Assembly (NCBI GenBank): GCA_036796215.1 | Contig: DAIRDJ010000153.1 | Location: forward strand, 1 to 11,081 | Direction of reading: 5' to 3' | Source of the DNA: SLRI01 sp036796215 | GTDB lineage: Bacteria > Pseudomonadota > Alphaproteobacteria > Geminicoccales > Geminicoccaceae | Length of the DNA stretch: 11,081 bases | Part shown: piece by piece, positions 1-6,478 of the stretch | Layout: each line of letters opens with the position of its first letter | How positions within the stretch are numbered: the stretch's first letter is position 1 | Position numbers and translations under genes: made by a program | The notes under the pieces: model-generated | Databases searched by the model: none | Told to the model about the DNA's origin: nothing | The model's input: the letters and a program-made list of their open reading frames with translations, nothing else

Positions 1-881
1 GTCGCGAAGAGCTGCTCACCCGGCGGCGTGTCGCGGAACCCAAGGCCGAGGCGGGTCATCACCGGGAGGCAGTCGTCGTCGTCGAGGAACGACATGCAGC
101 CGGGTGAGGTGTCCGGCGCGTTGACGTCGACGTTCGCCAGGGCCAGGACCGGTGCCGGGTCGAGCACGACGACCTGCTCGCCCGGATCGAAGGCAGCGAA
201 GCGCACCACCACGAGATTGGGGTTGGCGCAGGCTTCGGCCGGGGCCGTGGTGCGGCTCTCGGACGCGCAGCCAGTGGAGCCGAGATGCAGCGACCAGCCC
301 CGGGCCCGCGACCCCTCCTCCGGTTGCCCGGCATGGTCGCCGGACGTCTGCTCGACCTCGATCGGCATGCCGGCCGTCGCCAAGTCTAGCTTCACGAACT
401 TGTAGCCGCCCTGCCAGTTCCAGAACATCGCCGTGAGGTTCAGGGGCGAGGCGGCCAGGGTCGGGTCGCCGTGGTTGAGCGCGAAGGGCACTCCGATGTC
501 GAAGGCGAGGCCCGTGTAGCTGCCCGGCGGCACCGAGCCGCGCAGTCTCGTATTGGTCGGCGGCGTGCCGTTGACACACGTGCCGGTCGCATCCTCGAAA
601 TCGAGGAGGGCCACATTCTCTACCTGCCAGATACCGTCCTGGTCGAGGACGATCGGCACGTCGCGGCCGTCCTCGGCAAGCAGTCGGGCATTGCTGACGA
701 ACAGCCGGTAGTCGGCGACCTCGACGGTCGAGGCGGTCGTGCCGATCCCCGGATAGGCTCGGGTGCAGGTGAATGCCTCGCCGGCCATCTCGGCAGAGAA
801 GCGGATCTCGATGGGTTGGTCGGCCAGCGCCGGCATGGCGCCGAGCGCGGCGGCAGCGGCCGCAAGCAGGCTGGTCCTCAT
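1..881 (-). CDS. MbnP-like exported copper-associated protein (3' end beyond window)
   Basis: An exported protein of the MbnP family (also called the AZL_007920/MXAN_0976 family). The reading frame is open from 881 to the window edge, giving 293 residues; the C-terminus is cut off, but the family is about this long, so little is probably missing. The start at 881 is chosen because GGAGA (plus-strand 891-895) lies 9 nt upstream; an in-frame ATG at 899 is less likely. Residues 1-20 form a signal peptide ending in PALA. Family hallmarks seen: FxC near residue 39, YPGIGTT at 43-49, LLDFEDATGTC at 92-102, SPLNLTAMFWNWQGGYKF at 145-162, HLGSTGC at 199-205, and a Cys pair near 262 and 272. In characterised systems MbnP is a periplasmic partner of a di-heme MauG-type enzyme (MbnH), which oxidises a tryptophan of MbnP and creates a copper site; W154 and W156 are candidates here. 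The MbnH partner would be just left of the window. Family assignment is firm; a copper role here is inference. Confidence 0.85.
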   Translation of the reverse strand, partial: MRTSLLAAAAAALGAMPALADQPIEIRFSAEMAGEAFTCTRAYPGIGTTASTVEVADYRLFVSNARLLAEDGRDVPIVLDQDGIWQVENVALLDFEDATGTCVNGTPPTNTRLRGSVPPGSYTGLAFDIGVPFALNHGDPTLAASPLNLTAMFWNWQGGYKFVKLDLATAGMPIEVEQTSGDHAGQPEEGSRARGWSLHLGSTGCASESRTTAPAEACANPNLVVVRFAAFDPGEQVVVLDPAPVLALANVDVNAPDTSPGCMSFLDDDDCLPVMTRLGLGFRDTPPGEQLFA

Positions 882-907
882 CACAAAACGTCTCCACATG
901 AACCCTT

Positions 908-922
908 GCCCGCAAGGCGGGC
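908..922 (-). other. Intercistronic GC hairpin
   Basis: GCCCGC (908-913) and GCGGGC (917-922) form a perfect 6-bp stem with a 3-nt loop, in the 71-bp gap between the CPxC-protein gene and the MbnP-like gene. It ends about 13 nt before the ribosome binding site of the latter. There is no T tract, so it is not a normal intrinsic terminator; it could tune the ratio of the two products or protect the mRNA. It may also be chance in a GC-rich gap. Confidence 0.3.
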
Positions 923-952
923 GGCAGCGGCCGCATCCGGCCGCACGGTGCG

Positions 953-1339
953 TCAGGTCATGCGAGAGGCGGGCGGCCCACGCGCCGGCGGTGCTCGGGC
1001 GCCATGCTGTGCCACGAACGAGCCGTTGTGCCAGAGCGGTTGATCGGCGGGCCATTCGGCCGAGATGCCGACCGCGGCGACGGTCGGCAGAAGCGCTGCG
1101 ATCTTGGCGAGCGTGCAGGCGGGACAGTCATGGCGGCCGGGATCGTCACCCCCGCCTTCAACGTCGCCATTGAGACAGAGATCGTGAAGCGAGCCCCCGA
1201 GCGCCAGGAAGGCAGCAAGCCCGGAATCGTGGTTCGGGTCGGCGACGACGGGACGGTGAACGACGGTGACCAGCAGCAGTGCCAGCGCGCAGAGCACCGC
1301 AACCAAACGTTTCCCGACAGCGATCATCAACCTTCCCAT
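953..1339 (-). CDS. Small exported CPxC protein, DUF2946-like
   Basis: A 128-residue protein if started at ATG 1339 (MGRLMIAVGKR...), or 124 if started at ATG 1327; a GGGAAGG lies only 3 nt before the latter and no clear site precedes the former, so the start is open. A hydrophobic segment (about residues 10-32) ends in VVADP and is probably a signal peptide. The mature part is Gly/His/Asp-rich, with HDLCLNG and HDCPACTLAK; the CxxC after a His/Asp-rich stretch recalls metal or redox sites. The C-terminus is QHGARAPPARGPPAS; an ARxPP tail of this kind occurs in DUF2946-type proteins, which are often found near copper genes. The gene lies 71 bp upstream of the MbnP-like gene on the same strand, so the two are probably one transcription unit. 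That it is real is likely from the signal peptide and context; the DUF2946 link is by resemblance only, and no function is known. Confidence 0.6.
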   Translation of the reverse strand: MGRLMIAVGKRLVAVLCALALLLVTVVHRPVVADPNHDSGLAAFLALGGSLHDLCLNGDVEGGGDDPGRHDCPACTLAKIAALLPTVAAVGISAEWPADQPLWHNGSFVAQHGARAPPARGPPASRMT

Positions 1340-1350
1340 ACGGGAAGCTT
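1329..1350. promoter_or_regulatory. Palindrome at start of the CPxC gene (candidate operator)
   Basis: CTTCCC (1332-1337) and GGGAAG (1342-1347) form a perfect inverted repeat around ATAC. Allowing one mismatch it extends to 9-bp arms covering 1329-1350 (AACCTTCCC and GGGAAGCTT). The arms resemble the ACCTTCC / GGAAGGT arms of CueR/HmrR-type MerR-family copper operators, but the inner spacing here is 6 nt rather than the usual 7, and no matching -35/-10 pair is evident. It overlaps the likely start codons of the minus-strand gene. No regulator gene is visible in the window. Confidence 0.35.
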
Positions 1351-1473
1351 TAGAGACGAGCGGCGGGAGACGCAAGGGCTCGCTCGCCGACGGGCGCGAC
1401 TGTCGACCCGAGGCGACGGAGCGCGGTGAATAGCTGGACGTCCGGCAACTGGACAGTCGTCACGAGAATTCGG

Positions 1474-1503
1474 GTTGACAGTCCGTCAACTCTGCTTCTT
1501 CCT
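1474..1503 (+). promoter_or_regulatory. Candidate btuB operon promoter with overlapping palindrome
   Basis: TTGACA at 1475-1480 matches the -35 consensus exactly. With a 17-nt spacer the -10 would be 1498-1503 (CTTCCT), a poor match, as is common in GC-rich alphaproteobacteria. The start point would then fall near 1509-1511, exactly where helix P1 of the riboswitch begins, which supports the call. GTTGAC (1474-1479) and GTCAAC (1485-1490) form a perfect 6-bp inverted repeat around AGTCC, overlapping the -35; this could be an operator or chance. Confidence 0.35.
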
Positions 1504-1510
1504 CGCGAGC

Positions 1511-1710
1511 GTACCGGTTTCGCGCCGCCCTCGGGCGGCCGGATGAAAAGGGAACGCGGTGGGGCCGGATGACCGGCCGAACCCGCGGCTGCCCCCGCAA
1601 CTGTGAGCGGTGAGCGGTCCTCCACGATGCCACTGGTGCCCGTCCGCGGACGGGCGCTGGGAAGGCGGAGGCCTCCGCAGTGACCCGCGAGCCAGGAGAC
1701 CTGCCGGCAC
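1511..1710 (+). promoter_or_regulatory. Cobalamin riboswitch
   Basis: An aptamer of the AdoCbl-type cobalamin riboswitch class. In order the sequence shows: a 5' P1 strand GTACCGG (1511-1517); a hairpin GCCGCCC/GGGCGGC (1524-1539); the conserved GATGAAAAGGGAA segment (1542-1554) followed by GCGGTG; a GCCGG/CCGGC hairpin (1564-1577); the core GCCCCCGCAACTGT (1591-1604); GCCACTGG (1629-1636); CTGGGAAGGCG (1657-1667); the B12 box GCCAGGAGACCTGCC (1691-1705); and the closing P1 strand CCGGCAC (1704-1710), which pairs with the 5' strand apart from one A:C position. In this family ligand binding lowers expression of downstream uptake genes, usually by blocking the ribosome binding site or ending transcription. 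Here it heads the btuB-to-tonB operon. The leader beyond it is about 170 nt, longer than usual. Confidence 0.95.
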
Positions 1711-1749
1711 GAAGTCACACTCCCATCGTGCGGGGCGCGCGACGGGGCG

Positions 1750-1805
1750 GACCTTCCGCAGCGGTGACTTGCCGAGCCGTCGTCGTGCGGCGGGAGGTCA
1801 CCATG
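1750..1805 (+). promoter_or_regulatory. Predicted SD-sequestering hairpin with an out-of-frame ATG
   Basis: GACCTTCCGC (1750-1759) can pair with GCGGGAGGTC (1790-1799) over 10 bp with one G-U pair. This buries a strong Shine-Dalgarno sequence, GGGAGG (1792-1797), which stands 5 nt before ATG 1803. A competing helix, GGTGAC (1763-1768) with GTCACC (1797-1802), covers the nucleotides between that site and the ATG. This has the form of a riboswitch expression platform. However, ATG 1803 is not in frame with btuB (start 1880); its frame runs on to 2582 inside btuB with unconvincing Arg/Ser/Pro-rich translation. The pairings are my own reading, not a computed fold. Confidence 0.45.
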
Positions 1806-1837
1806 CCCGCTCTGCCGTCGGCGACATGTCGCAGCGC

Positions 1838-1871
1838 CACCGGAGCCGGACGTGCTCCGGTGCGGAGGGGA
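1838..1871 (+). promoter_or_regulatory. 9-bp hairpin abutting the btuB ribosome binding site
   Basis: CACCGGAGC (1838-1846) and GCTCCGGTG (1854-1862) form a perfect 9-bp stem with a 7-nt loop. One nucleotide later is GGAGGGGA (1864-1871), the Shine-Dalgarno sequence 8 nt before ATG 1880. The GCTCC of the 3' arm (1854-1858) could instead pair with GGAGC at 1869-1873 and cover part of the ribosome binding site. The two pairings are mutually exclusive, so the element could switch or tune btuB translation downstream of the riboswitch. Confidence 0.45.
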
Positions 1872-1879
1872 GCGCGTTC

Positions 1880-3829
1880 ATGCGCCTGGTCTTACCGACG
1901 GCCTTGGCCGTCACAGTCGTCGTCGCCACCACATCCGACACCATCGCCCACGCCCAGGAGCCGGCCGAACTGCCGGAAATCCTCGTCTCGGGCGGTCTCA
2001 CGCCGATTCGTGCCAGTGTCATCGGCCGTGCCGTCACGGTCGTCACCGCCGAGGAGATCGCCGACCGGGGCATCAGATACGCCGCCGATGCGCTGCGCAC
2101 CGTGCCCGGCGTCGCCGTCAGCCGCACCGGTTCCTTCGGCGGCCTTACCCAGGTGCGCCTCCGCGGTGCCGAGGCCAACCATACCAGGGTCTTCATCGAC
2201 GGCATCGACGTCTCGGCACCCGACAGCGGCGAGTTCGACTTCAGCGGGCTCCTGGCCGACGACATCGAGCGGATCGAGGTGTTGCGCGGGCCGCAATCGT
2301 CGCTGTTCGGTGCCAACGCCCTGGGCGGCGTCATCTCGATCGTCACCAAACAGGCAACGCGCGAGGGGGTCGAACTCGGCGGTGCGCTCGACGGTGCGAC
2401 CGACGAGACCAAGGGCGGCCTCGCCTTCGCGCGCGCCCGCTCCGAGCTGGCGGCGCTGTCGCTCTCGGTCGCGGCGCGCGACACCGGCGGCTTCGACGTC
2501 TCGGACACGAACGGCAAGGACGACGGCGACCAGAACGTCACCCTCAACCTCCGGGGCGACATCTTCCCCGCCGACTGGCTGACCGCGGGTGGATCGCTCC
2601 GGTTCGTGGACCGCGATTCCGACTACGACCAGTTCAATTTCGGCGCACCGGATCGGGCCGGGCTCGTGACCGACGCCAACCTCGTCACCTCGCGCACCGA
2701 GATCTTCGGCTCGCTCTATGCCGATGCCGGGGCCTTCGACGGCCGGCTCGAGCACGGCCCCTTCTTCAGCTACACGCGGGCCAACGCGAAGAACAAGACA
2801 GACGGCACGACGGATGCCGACTCGACCTCGGAACGAGTCCTGTTTCGCTATCGCGCCACCGTCGCCATCGACGCACCGACGATCGACACCGCCAACCATA
2901 CGTTGACCGTTGCCGCCGAAGGGCAGCGCGAGACCTTCGAGAACAACGACGCCGATCTAGTCTTCGACCCCTCACAGCTCGACCGGCAGTCACGCAATCT
3001 GCTCGGACTGGTCGGCGAGTACCGAGCAGCTTTGTTCGATGCGCTCGACCTGCAGCTCTCGCTCCGCCACGACTTCAACGACGATTTCGAGGACGAGACG
3101 ACCTACGCCGCCGCCGCCTCCTACACCATCGCGCCGACGGGAACACGGCTGCACGGCTCGATCGGGACCGGCGTGCAGAACCCGACGATGTTCGAGCAGT
3201 TCGGCTTCATTCCGGGGCAGTTCAATCCCAATCCCGACCTGAAGCCGGAAAAGAGCTTCGGCTGGGATCTGGGCGTGGAGCAGCGCTTCCTCGGCGACCG
3301 GGTGATCATCGATCTCACCTACTTCAATCAGGACCTGGACGACGAGATCGTCACCCTCTTCCCGGCGCCGGACTTCATCGGCACGCCGACGAACGAGGAC
3401 GGCAAGAGCGACCGGCAAGGCATTGAGCTCACCTCCACCTTCCGGCCGATCGATCCTTTGACCCTGGGCCTCGCCTACACCTATCTCGATGCCGAGGATC
3501 CCGACGGCGGCCAGGAGGTGCGCCGCCCGCGCCATACGCTGGGCTTCGACGCCACGCTGAGCTTCCTCGACGATCGCGCCCGAGTCACTGTCGACGGCCG
3601 CTACGTCCGCGACAACGAGGACCTGGACTTCCGTGCTCCGTTCGCCGCCGGCAATCGGGTACGGCTGAACAACTACACACTCGTCAACGTCACGGCTTCC
3701 TACGCCGTCACCGACACCTTCCAGCTGTTCGGCGGTGTGCGCAACCTGCTCGACGAAGAGTACGAGGAAGTCTTCGGCTACGCCACCGAGGGGGTCACCG
3801 GGTTTGCCGGGGTACGGGCCCGATGGTGA
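1880..3829 (+). CDS. btuB: TonB-dependent cobalamin/corrinoid receptor BtuB
   Basis: Outer-membrane receptor, 649 residues, near the usual BtuB length. The start at 1880 is supported by GGAGGGGA 8 nt upstream and by the signal peptide that follows (residues 1-26, ending AHAQ). An in-frame ATG at 1826 lacks a ribosome binding site and would spoil the signal peptide. A TonB box, EILVSG, is at 33-38. The plug (about 45-157) shows TAEEIADRG, LRTVPGVAVSRTGSFGGLTQVRLRG, FIDGIDV and RGPQSSLFGANALGG (136-150). The rest is a beta-barrel with many aromatic/acidic strands; the RNLLDEEYEE segment and terminal GVRARW with a final Trp are the typical barrel closure. Specificity for B12 is inferred from the riboswitch and from the btuFCD and cbiZ genes that follow. 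The stop overlaps the proposed btuF start by 7 bp, indicating coupling. Expression is expected to be repressed by cobalamin. Confidence 0.93.
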   Translation: MRLVLPTALAVTVVVATTSDTIAHAQEPAELPEILVSGGLTPIRASVIGRAVTVVTAEEIADRGIRYAADALRTVPGVAVSRTGSFGGLTQVRLRGAEANHTRVFIDGIDVSAPDSGEFDFSGLLADDIERIEVLRGPQSSLFGANALGGVISIVTKQATREGVELGGALDGATDETKGGLAFARARSELAALSLSVAARDTGGFDVSDTNGKDDGDQNVTLNLRGDIFPADWLTAGGSLRFVDRDSDYDQFNFGAPDRAGLVTDANLVTSRTEIFGSLYADAGAFDGRLEHGPFFSYTRANAKNKTDGTTDADSTSERVLFRYRATVAIDAPTIDTANHTLTVAAEGQRETFENNDADLVFDPSQLDRQSRNLLGLVGEYRAALFDALDLQLSLRHDFNDDFEDETTYAAAASYTIAPTGTRLHGSIGTGVQNPTMFEQFGFIPGQFNPNPDLKPEKSFGWDLGVEQRFLGDRVIIDLTYFNQDLDDEIVTLFPAPDFIGTPTNEDGKSDRQGIELTSTFRPIDPLTLGLAYTYLDAEDPDGGQEVRRPRHTLGFDATLSFLDDRARVTVDGRYVRDNEDLDFRAPFAAGNRVRLNNYTLVNVTASYAVTDTFQLFGGVRNLLDEEYEEVFGYATEGVTGFAGVRARW

Positions 3830-3863
3830 GGAGCGTTCGCCGGGGTCCTTGCCCGATGGTGAG
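3806..3863 (+). repeat. 33-nt-period duplication across the btuB/btuF junction
   Basis: Two 25-nt segments, 3806-3830 and 3839-3863, match at 22 of 25 positions (they differ only within a 4-nt block) and are 33 nt apart. Each contains GCCCGATGGTGAG, so both the btuB stop context and an in-frame ATGGTGAG start for btuF occur twice. It looks like a diverged tandem duplication that added 11 codons to the 5' end of btuF. Confidence 0.7.
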
Positions 3864-4689
3864 CGGGCTGCTCCTTGCACTTCTGCTGGCTGGCGCGGCG
3901 GTGACGAGTGCCACGGCGGCACCGTCGCGCGTCGTCTCGGTCAATGTCTGCATGGATCAGCTCGCCATGCTGGTCGCCGCACCGGGCCAGCTCCTGAGCG
4001 TCTCCTACCTTGCCCGCCAACCGTCGGTCTCGACCATGGCGGAGGAGGCCCTGGCCTATCCGATCAATCACGGCCTAGCCGAGGAGGTGTTCGGCTTGGC
4101 CCCGGATCTGGTGCTGGCCGGGACCTACACGACGCGGACGACCGTTGCCCTCTTGCGGCGGCTGGGTGTTCCCGTCCTGGAGATGCCGCCGGCGGAATCG
4201 CTCGATGCCATTCCGGCCCAGCTACGCGAGATCGGGCGGGCACTCGGGCGCGAGGCCGCGAGCGAGCCGCTGGCCCGATCTTTCGAGACCGAGCTCGCCG
4301 GCTTGCGCGATGCTGCCGCCAGCGGACTGCGGCCCACGGCCGCCCTGCACTACGCCAACGGCTACACCTCGGGCACTGGCACGCTCGCCGATGCGGTGGT
4401 CGCCGCCGCCGGGCTGGAGAACGCTGCCGCAAGTCGCGGGCTCGTCGGCACGGTGCAGATACCACTCGAGACCCTGGTGATGGCAGCCCCCGACCTCTTG
4501 ATCGGCGGCCGCCGGTTCGACCCGCCGTCGCGCGCCGAGGAGCGCTTCGACCACCCGGCGCTCGCCTTTGCGCTGGCGGACACTGCCCGAACGACGGTCT
4601 CCGACAGCCGTTGGGTCTGCGGCGGGCCCTCTACGCTCGACGCCGTCCGCGCCTTGGCCGACATCCGCGATCGGTTGGGCGGCCGATGA
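3823..4689 (+). CDS. btuF: Periplasmic corrinoid-binding protein BtuF
   Basis: Class III ABC substrate-binding protein, 288 residues from ATG 3823 or 277 from the duplicated ATG 3856. The former overlaps the btuB stop (ATGGTGA) and is chosen for coupling, but neither has a good Shine-Dalgarno and 3856 gives a more conventional signal peptide (MVSGLLLALLLAGAAV...TAA). Mature features, numbered from 3823: RVVSVNVCMDQLAML (36-50) and PDLVLAGTYTTRTTVALL (94-111), both typical of alphaproteobacterial BtuF-like proteins; a middle helix region (125-165); YANGYTSGTGTLADAVVAAAG (177-197); LETLVMAAPDLLIGG (215-229); and WVCGGPSTLDAVRAL (264-278). C43 and C266 could form a disulfide. It would deliver corrinoid from BtuB to BtuCD. 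Cobalamin rather than iron-siderophore use is inferred from the riboswitch and cbiZ. The stop overlaps the btuC start (ATGA). Confidence 0.9.
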   Translation: MVRSVRRGPCPMVSGLLLALLLAGAAVTSATAAPSRVVSVNVCMDQLAMLVAAPGQLLSVSYLARQPSVSTMAEEALAYPINHGLAEEVFGLAPDLVLAGTYTTRTTVALLRRLGVPVLEMPPAESLDAIPAQLREIGRALGREAASEPLARSFETELAGLRDAAASGLRPTAALHYANGYTSGTGTLADAVVAAAGLENAAASRGLVGTVQIPLETLVMAAPDLLIGGRRFDPPSRAEERFDHPALAFALADTARTTVSDSRWVCGGPSTLDAVRALADIRDRLGGR

Positions 4690-5687
4690 GCGAGGGGCTG
4701 CGCACCGCCGCGACCCTGGGCGGCCTGGCCGTCCTCGCCGCAAGCCTGTTCCTGGCTTCACTCGTCATCGGCCCGGCCGGGATCGGGACGCGCACGGGGC
4801 TTCTGGCCCTCTTCGGCGCCGGCGATCCGGCGACGATGCTGGTGATGCAGGAGATCCGGCTGCCGCGCGCCATCCTCGGCTTCGCGATCGGGGCAACGCT
4901 AGGGCTGTCTGGTGCCGCACTCCAGGGCTATCTGCGCAACCCGCTAGCCGAGCCGGGCCTGATCGGGGCCTCGGCCAGTGCCTCGCTCGGCGCGGTGCTG
5001 GCCTTCTATACCGGGCTCGCGGCAATGGCACCGCTCGCCCTGCCGCTCGCGGCTTTGGCCGGTGCGATCATCGGAATCGGTGCGGTCTTGGCGATCGCCG
5101 GGCCCGCGGGGCAGACGATCACGCTCATCCTGGCGGGGGTCGCAGTGACGAGCTTTGCCGGTGCCATGACCTCGTTGGCGCTCAGCCTCTCGCCCAACCC
5201 CTTCGCCGCGCTCGAGATCGTCTTTTGGATGCTGGGCTCGCTCGCCGACCGGTCGATGGACCAGGTCTGGCTCGCCTTGCCGTTCATGCTCGTCGGTTGG
5301 GCGCTGCTCGGCGGCCTCGGCCGAGGGCTCGATGCGTTGACGCTGGGCGAGGAGGCCGCGGCCTCGATGGGCGTGCCGCTCGGCCGGCTCCGGCTGCTCC
5401 TCCTCTTCGGCGTCGCCGCCGGGGTGGGCGGGGCAACCGCCGTTGCCGGTGCTATCGGCTTCGTCGGGCTCGTGGTACCCCATCTCCTGCGCCCGCTGGT
5501 TGGTGCCAGGCCGTCGCGACTGCTGTTGGCTTCGGCCCTCGGTGGTGCGGCACTCCTGCTCGCCGCCGACGTGGCGGCCCGGCTCATCGCCCCTGAGCGC
5601 GACCTGAAGCTCGGCGTCCTGACGGCCTCGATCGGGGCACCCTTCTTTCTCTGGCTCATCCGCGACGCGAAGCGGCAGGCGTCATGA
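4686..5687 (+). CDS. btuC: Corrinoid ABC transporter permease BtuC (FecCD family)
   Basis: Inner-membrane permease of 333 residues, the normal size for BtuC/FecCD proteins, which form a dimer with about ten helices per subunit. The sequence is strongly hydrophobic throughout. Family signatures include RLPRAILGFAIGATLGLSGAALQGYLRNPLAEPGLIG (58-94), the VFWMLGSL stretch (179-186), the GEEAAASMGV coupling region that contacts the ATPase (221-230), and GFVGLVVPHLLRPLVG (258-273) followed by the conserved P-R segment. The ending DLKLGVLTASIGAPFFLWLI is typical of the family. It overlaps btuF and btuD by ATGA at both ends, so the three are translated in a coupled way. Substrate specificity cannot be read from the permease alone and is taken from the operon. 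Confidence 0.92.
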   Translation: MSEGLRTAATLGGLAVLAASLFLASLVIGPAGIGTRTGLLALFGAGDPATMLVMQEIRLPRAILGFAIGATLGLSGAALQGYLRNPLAEPGLIGASASASLGAVLAFYTGLAAMAPLALPLAALAGAIIGIGAVLAIAGPAGQTITLILAGVAVTSFAGAMTSLALSLSPNPFAALEIVFWMLGSLADRSMDQVWLALPFMLVGWALLGGLGRGLDALTLGEEAAASMGVPLGRLRLLLLFGVAAGVGGATAVAGAIGFVGLVVPHLLRPLVGARPSRLLLASALGGAALLLAADVAARLIAPERDLKLGVLTASIGAPFFLWLIRDAKRQAS

Positions 5688-6478
5688 CGCTGCTCGAGCT
5701 CCGTGGCGTCGCCGTCCGCCTCGCTGGTCGCCGCGTGCTCGACGGCGTCGACCTCACGGTCTCGCCTGGTGAGCTGGTCGGGCTGATCGGGCCCAACGGT
5801 GCCGGCAAGTCGACCTTGATGCGCGCCGCGCTCGGCCTGACCCCGGCCACCGGAGCGCTGCACCTCGGCGATGCACCGCTCGCCTCGCTGGGTGCTGAGA
5901 CCCGGGCCCGGCGCGCCGCCTATTTGCCGCAGACCCGCGAGATCGTCTGGCCGATGGCGGTGGCCGCGGTCGTCGGGCTCGGCCGCATGGCCCTGAAGTC
6001 GGGCCCGGAAACCGCGGCCGACCGTGCCGCCATCGCCGAAGCGCTGGCACTCATGGACCTCGAGGCCCTGGCCGAGCGCCCGGCCAACGCCCTTTCCGGT
6101 GGCGAGCGGGCACGCGTGCTGCTGGCGCGGGTGCTGGCCCAGGAGGCACCACTGCTCTTGGTCGACGAGCCTGCGGCCGGCCTCGACCCCTCGCACCAGA
6201 TCGGCCTGATGGAGACCTTGGCGGCACTGACACGGGGCGGGCGCGGCGTTTTGGCCTCGCTGCATGATCTGGGCCTGGCGGCACGCTGGTGCGACCGGCT
6301 GGTGCTGCTCGATCAGGGCAGGGTCGTGGCAGACGGTCGGCCCGCGGCCGTGTTGACCGCCGACCGGCTGGCTCTGGTCTACGGCGTGCGCGCCTTCGCG
6401 GCCGAGACGGCGGACGGGCTGGTCCTCCAACCCGTGGCCCGCAGTCGACCGGCGGAGCGGACCCGACGATGCGCCTGA
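5684..6478 (+). CDS. btuD: Corrinoid ABC transporter ATPase BtuD
   Basis: Cytoplasmic ATPase of 264 residues that powers BtuC. All nucleotide-binding elements are present: Walker A GPNGAGKST (36-44), Q-loop LPQT (81-84), signature LSGGE (137-141), Walker B LLLVDEP with catalytic E162 (157-163), D-loop AGLD, and the switch His in ASLHDLGLA (H194). The C-terminal tail (QPVARSRPAERTRRCA) is slightly extended and basic. The start overlaps the btuC stop by ATGA, and the 3' end overlaps cbiZ by 10 bp. It is close in type to FecE/HmuV/FhuC ATPases; assignment to B12 rests on the operon and the riboswitch. Confidence 0.92.
   Translation: MTLLELRGVAVRLAGRRVLDGVDLTVSPGELVGLIGPNGAGKSTLMRAALGLTPATGALHLGDAPLASLGAETRARRAAYLPQTREIVWPMAVAAVVGLGRMALKSGPETAADRAAIAEALALMDLEALAERPANALSGGERARVLLARVLAQEAPLLLVDEPAAGLDPSHQIGLMETLAALTRGGRGVLASLHDLGLAARWCDRLVLLDQGRVVADGRPAAVLTADRLALVYGVRAFAAETADGLVLQPVARSRPAERTRRCA

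Noticed and set aside
16..936. 306-codon minus-strand open frame
   Set aside because: It is an alternative frame of the MbnP-like gene. The other minus-strand frame has the signal peptide, a ribosome binding site and clear family motifs; this one is Arg/Pro-rich without recognisable features.
1826..1880. Upstream in-frame ATG for btuB
   Set aside because: No ribosome binding site precedes it, and it would add a polar, charged 18-residue stretch ahead of a normal signal peptide.
1803..2582. Plus-strand frame from ATG 1803, with a good ribosome binding site
   Set aside because: The translation is Arg/Ser/Pro-rich with no domain, and it overlaps btuB out of frame. The start signal itself is kept as a finding; a protein product is not called.
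5006..6430. 474-codon minus-strand frame across btuC and btuD
   Set aside because: Antisense shadow of GC-rich coding DNA; both sense genes have complete family motifs and the antisense translation has low-complexity Gly/Arg/Gln content.
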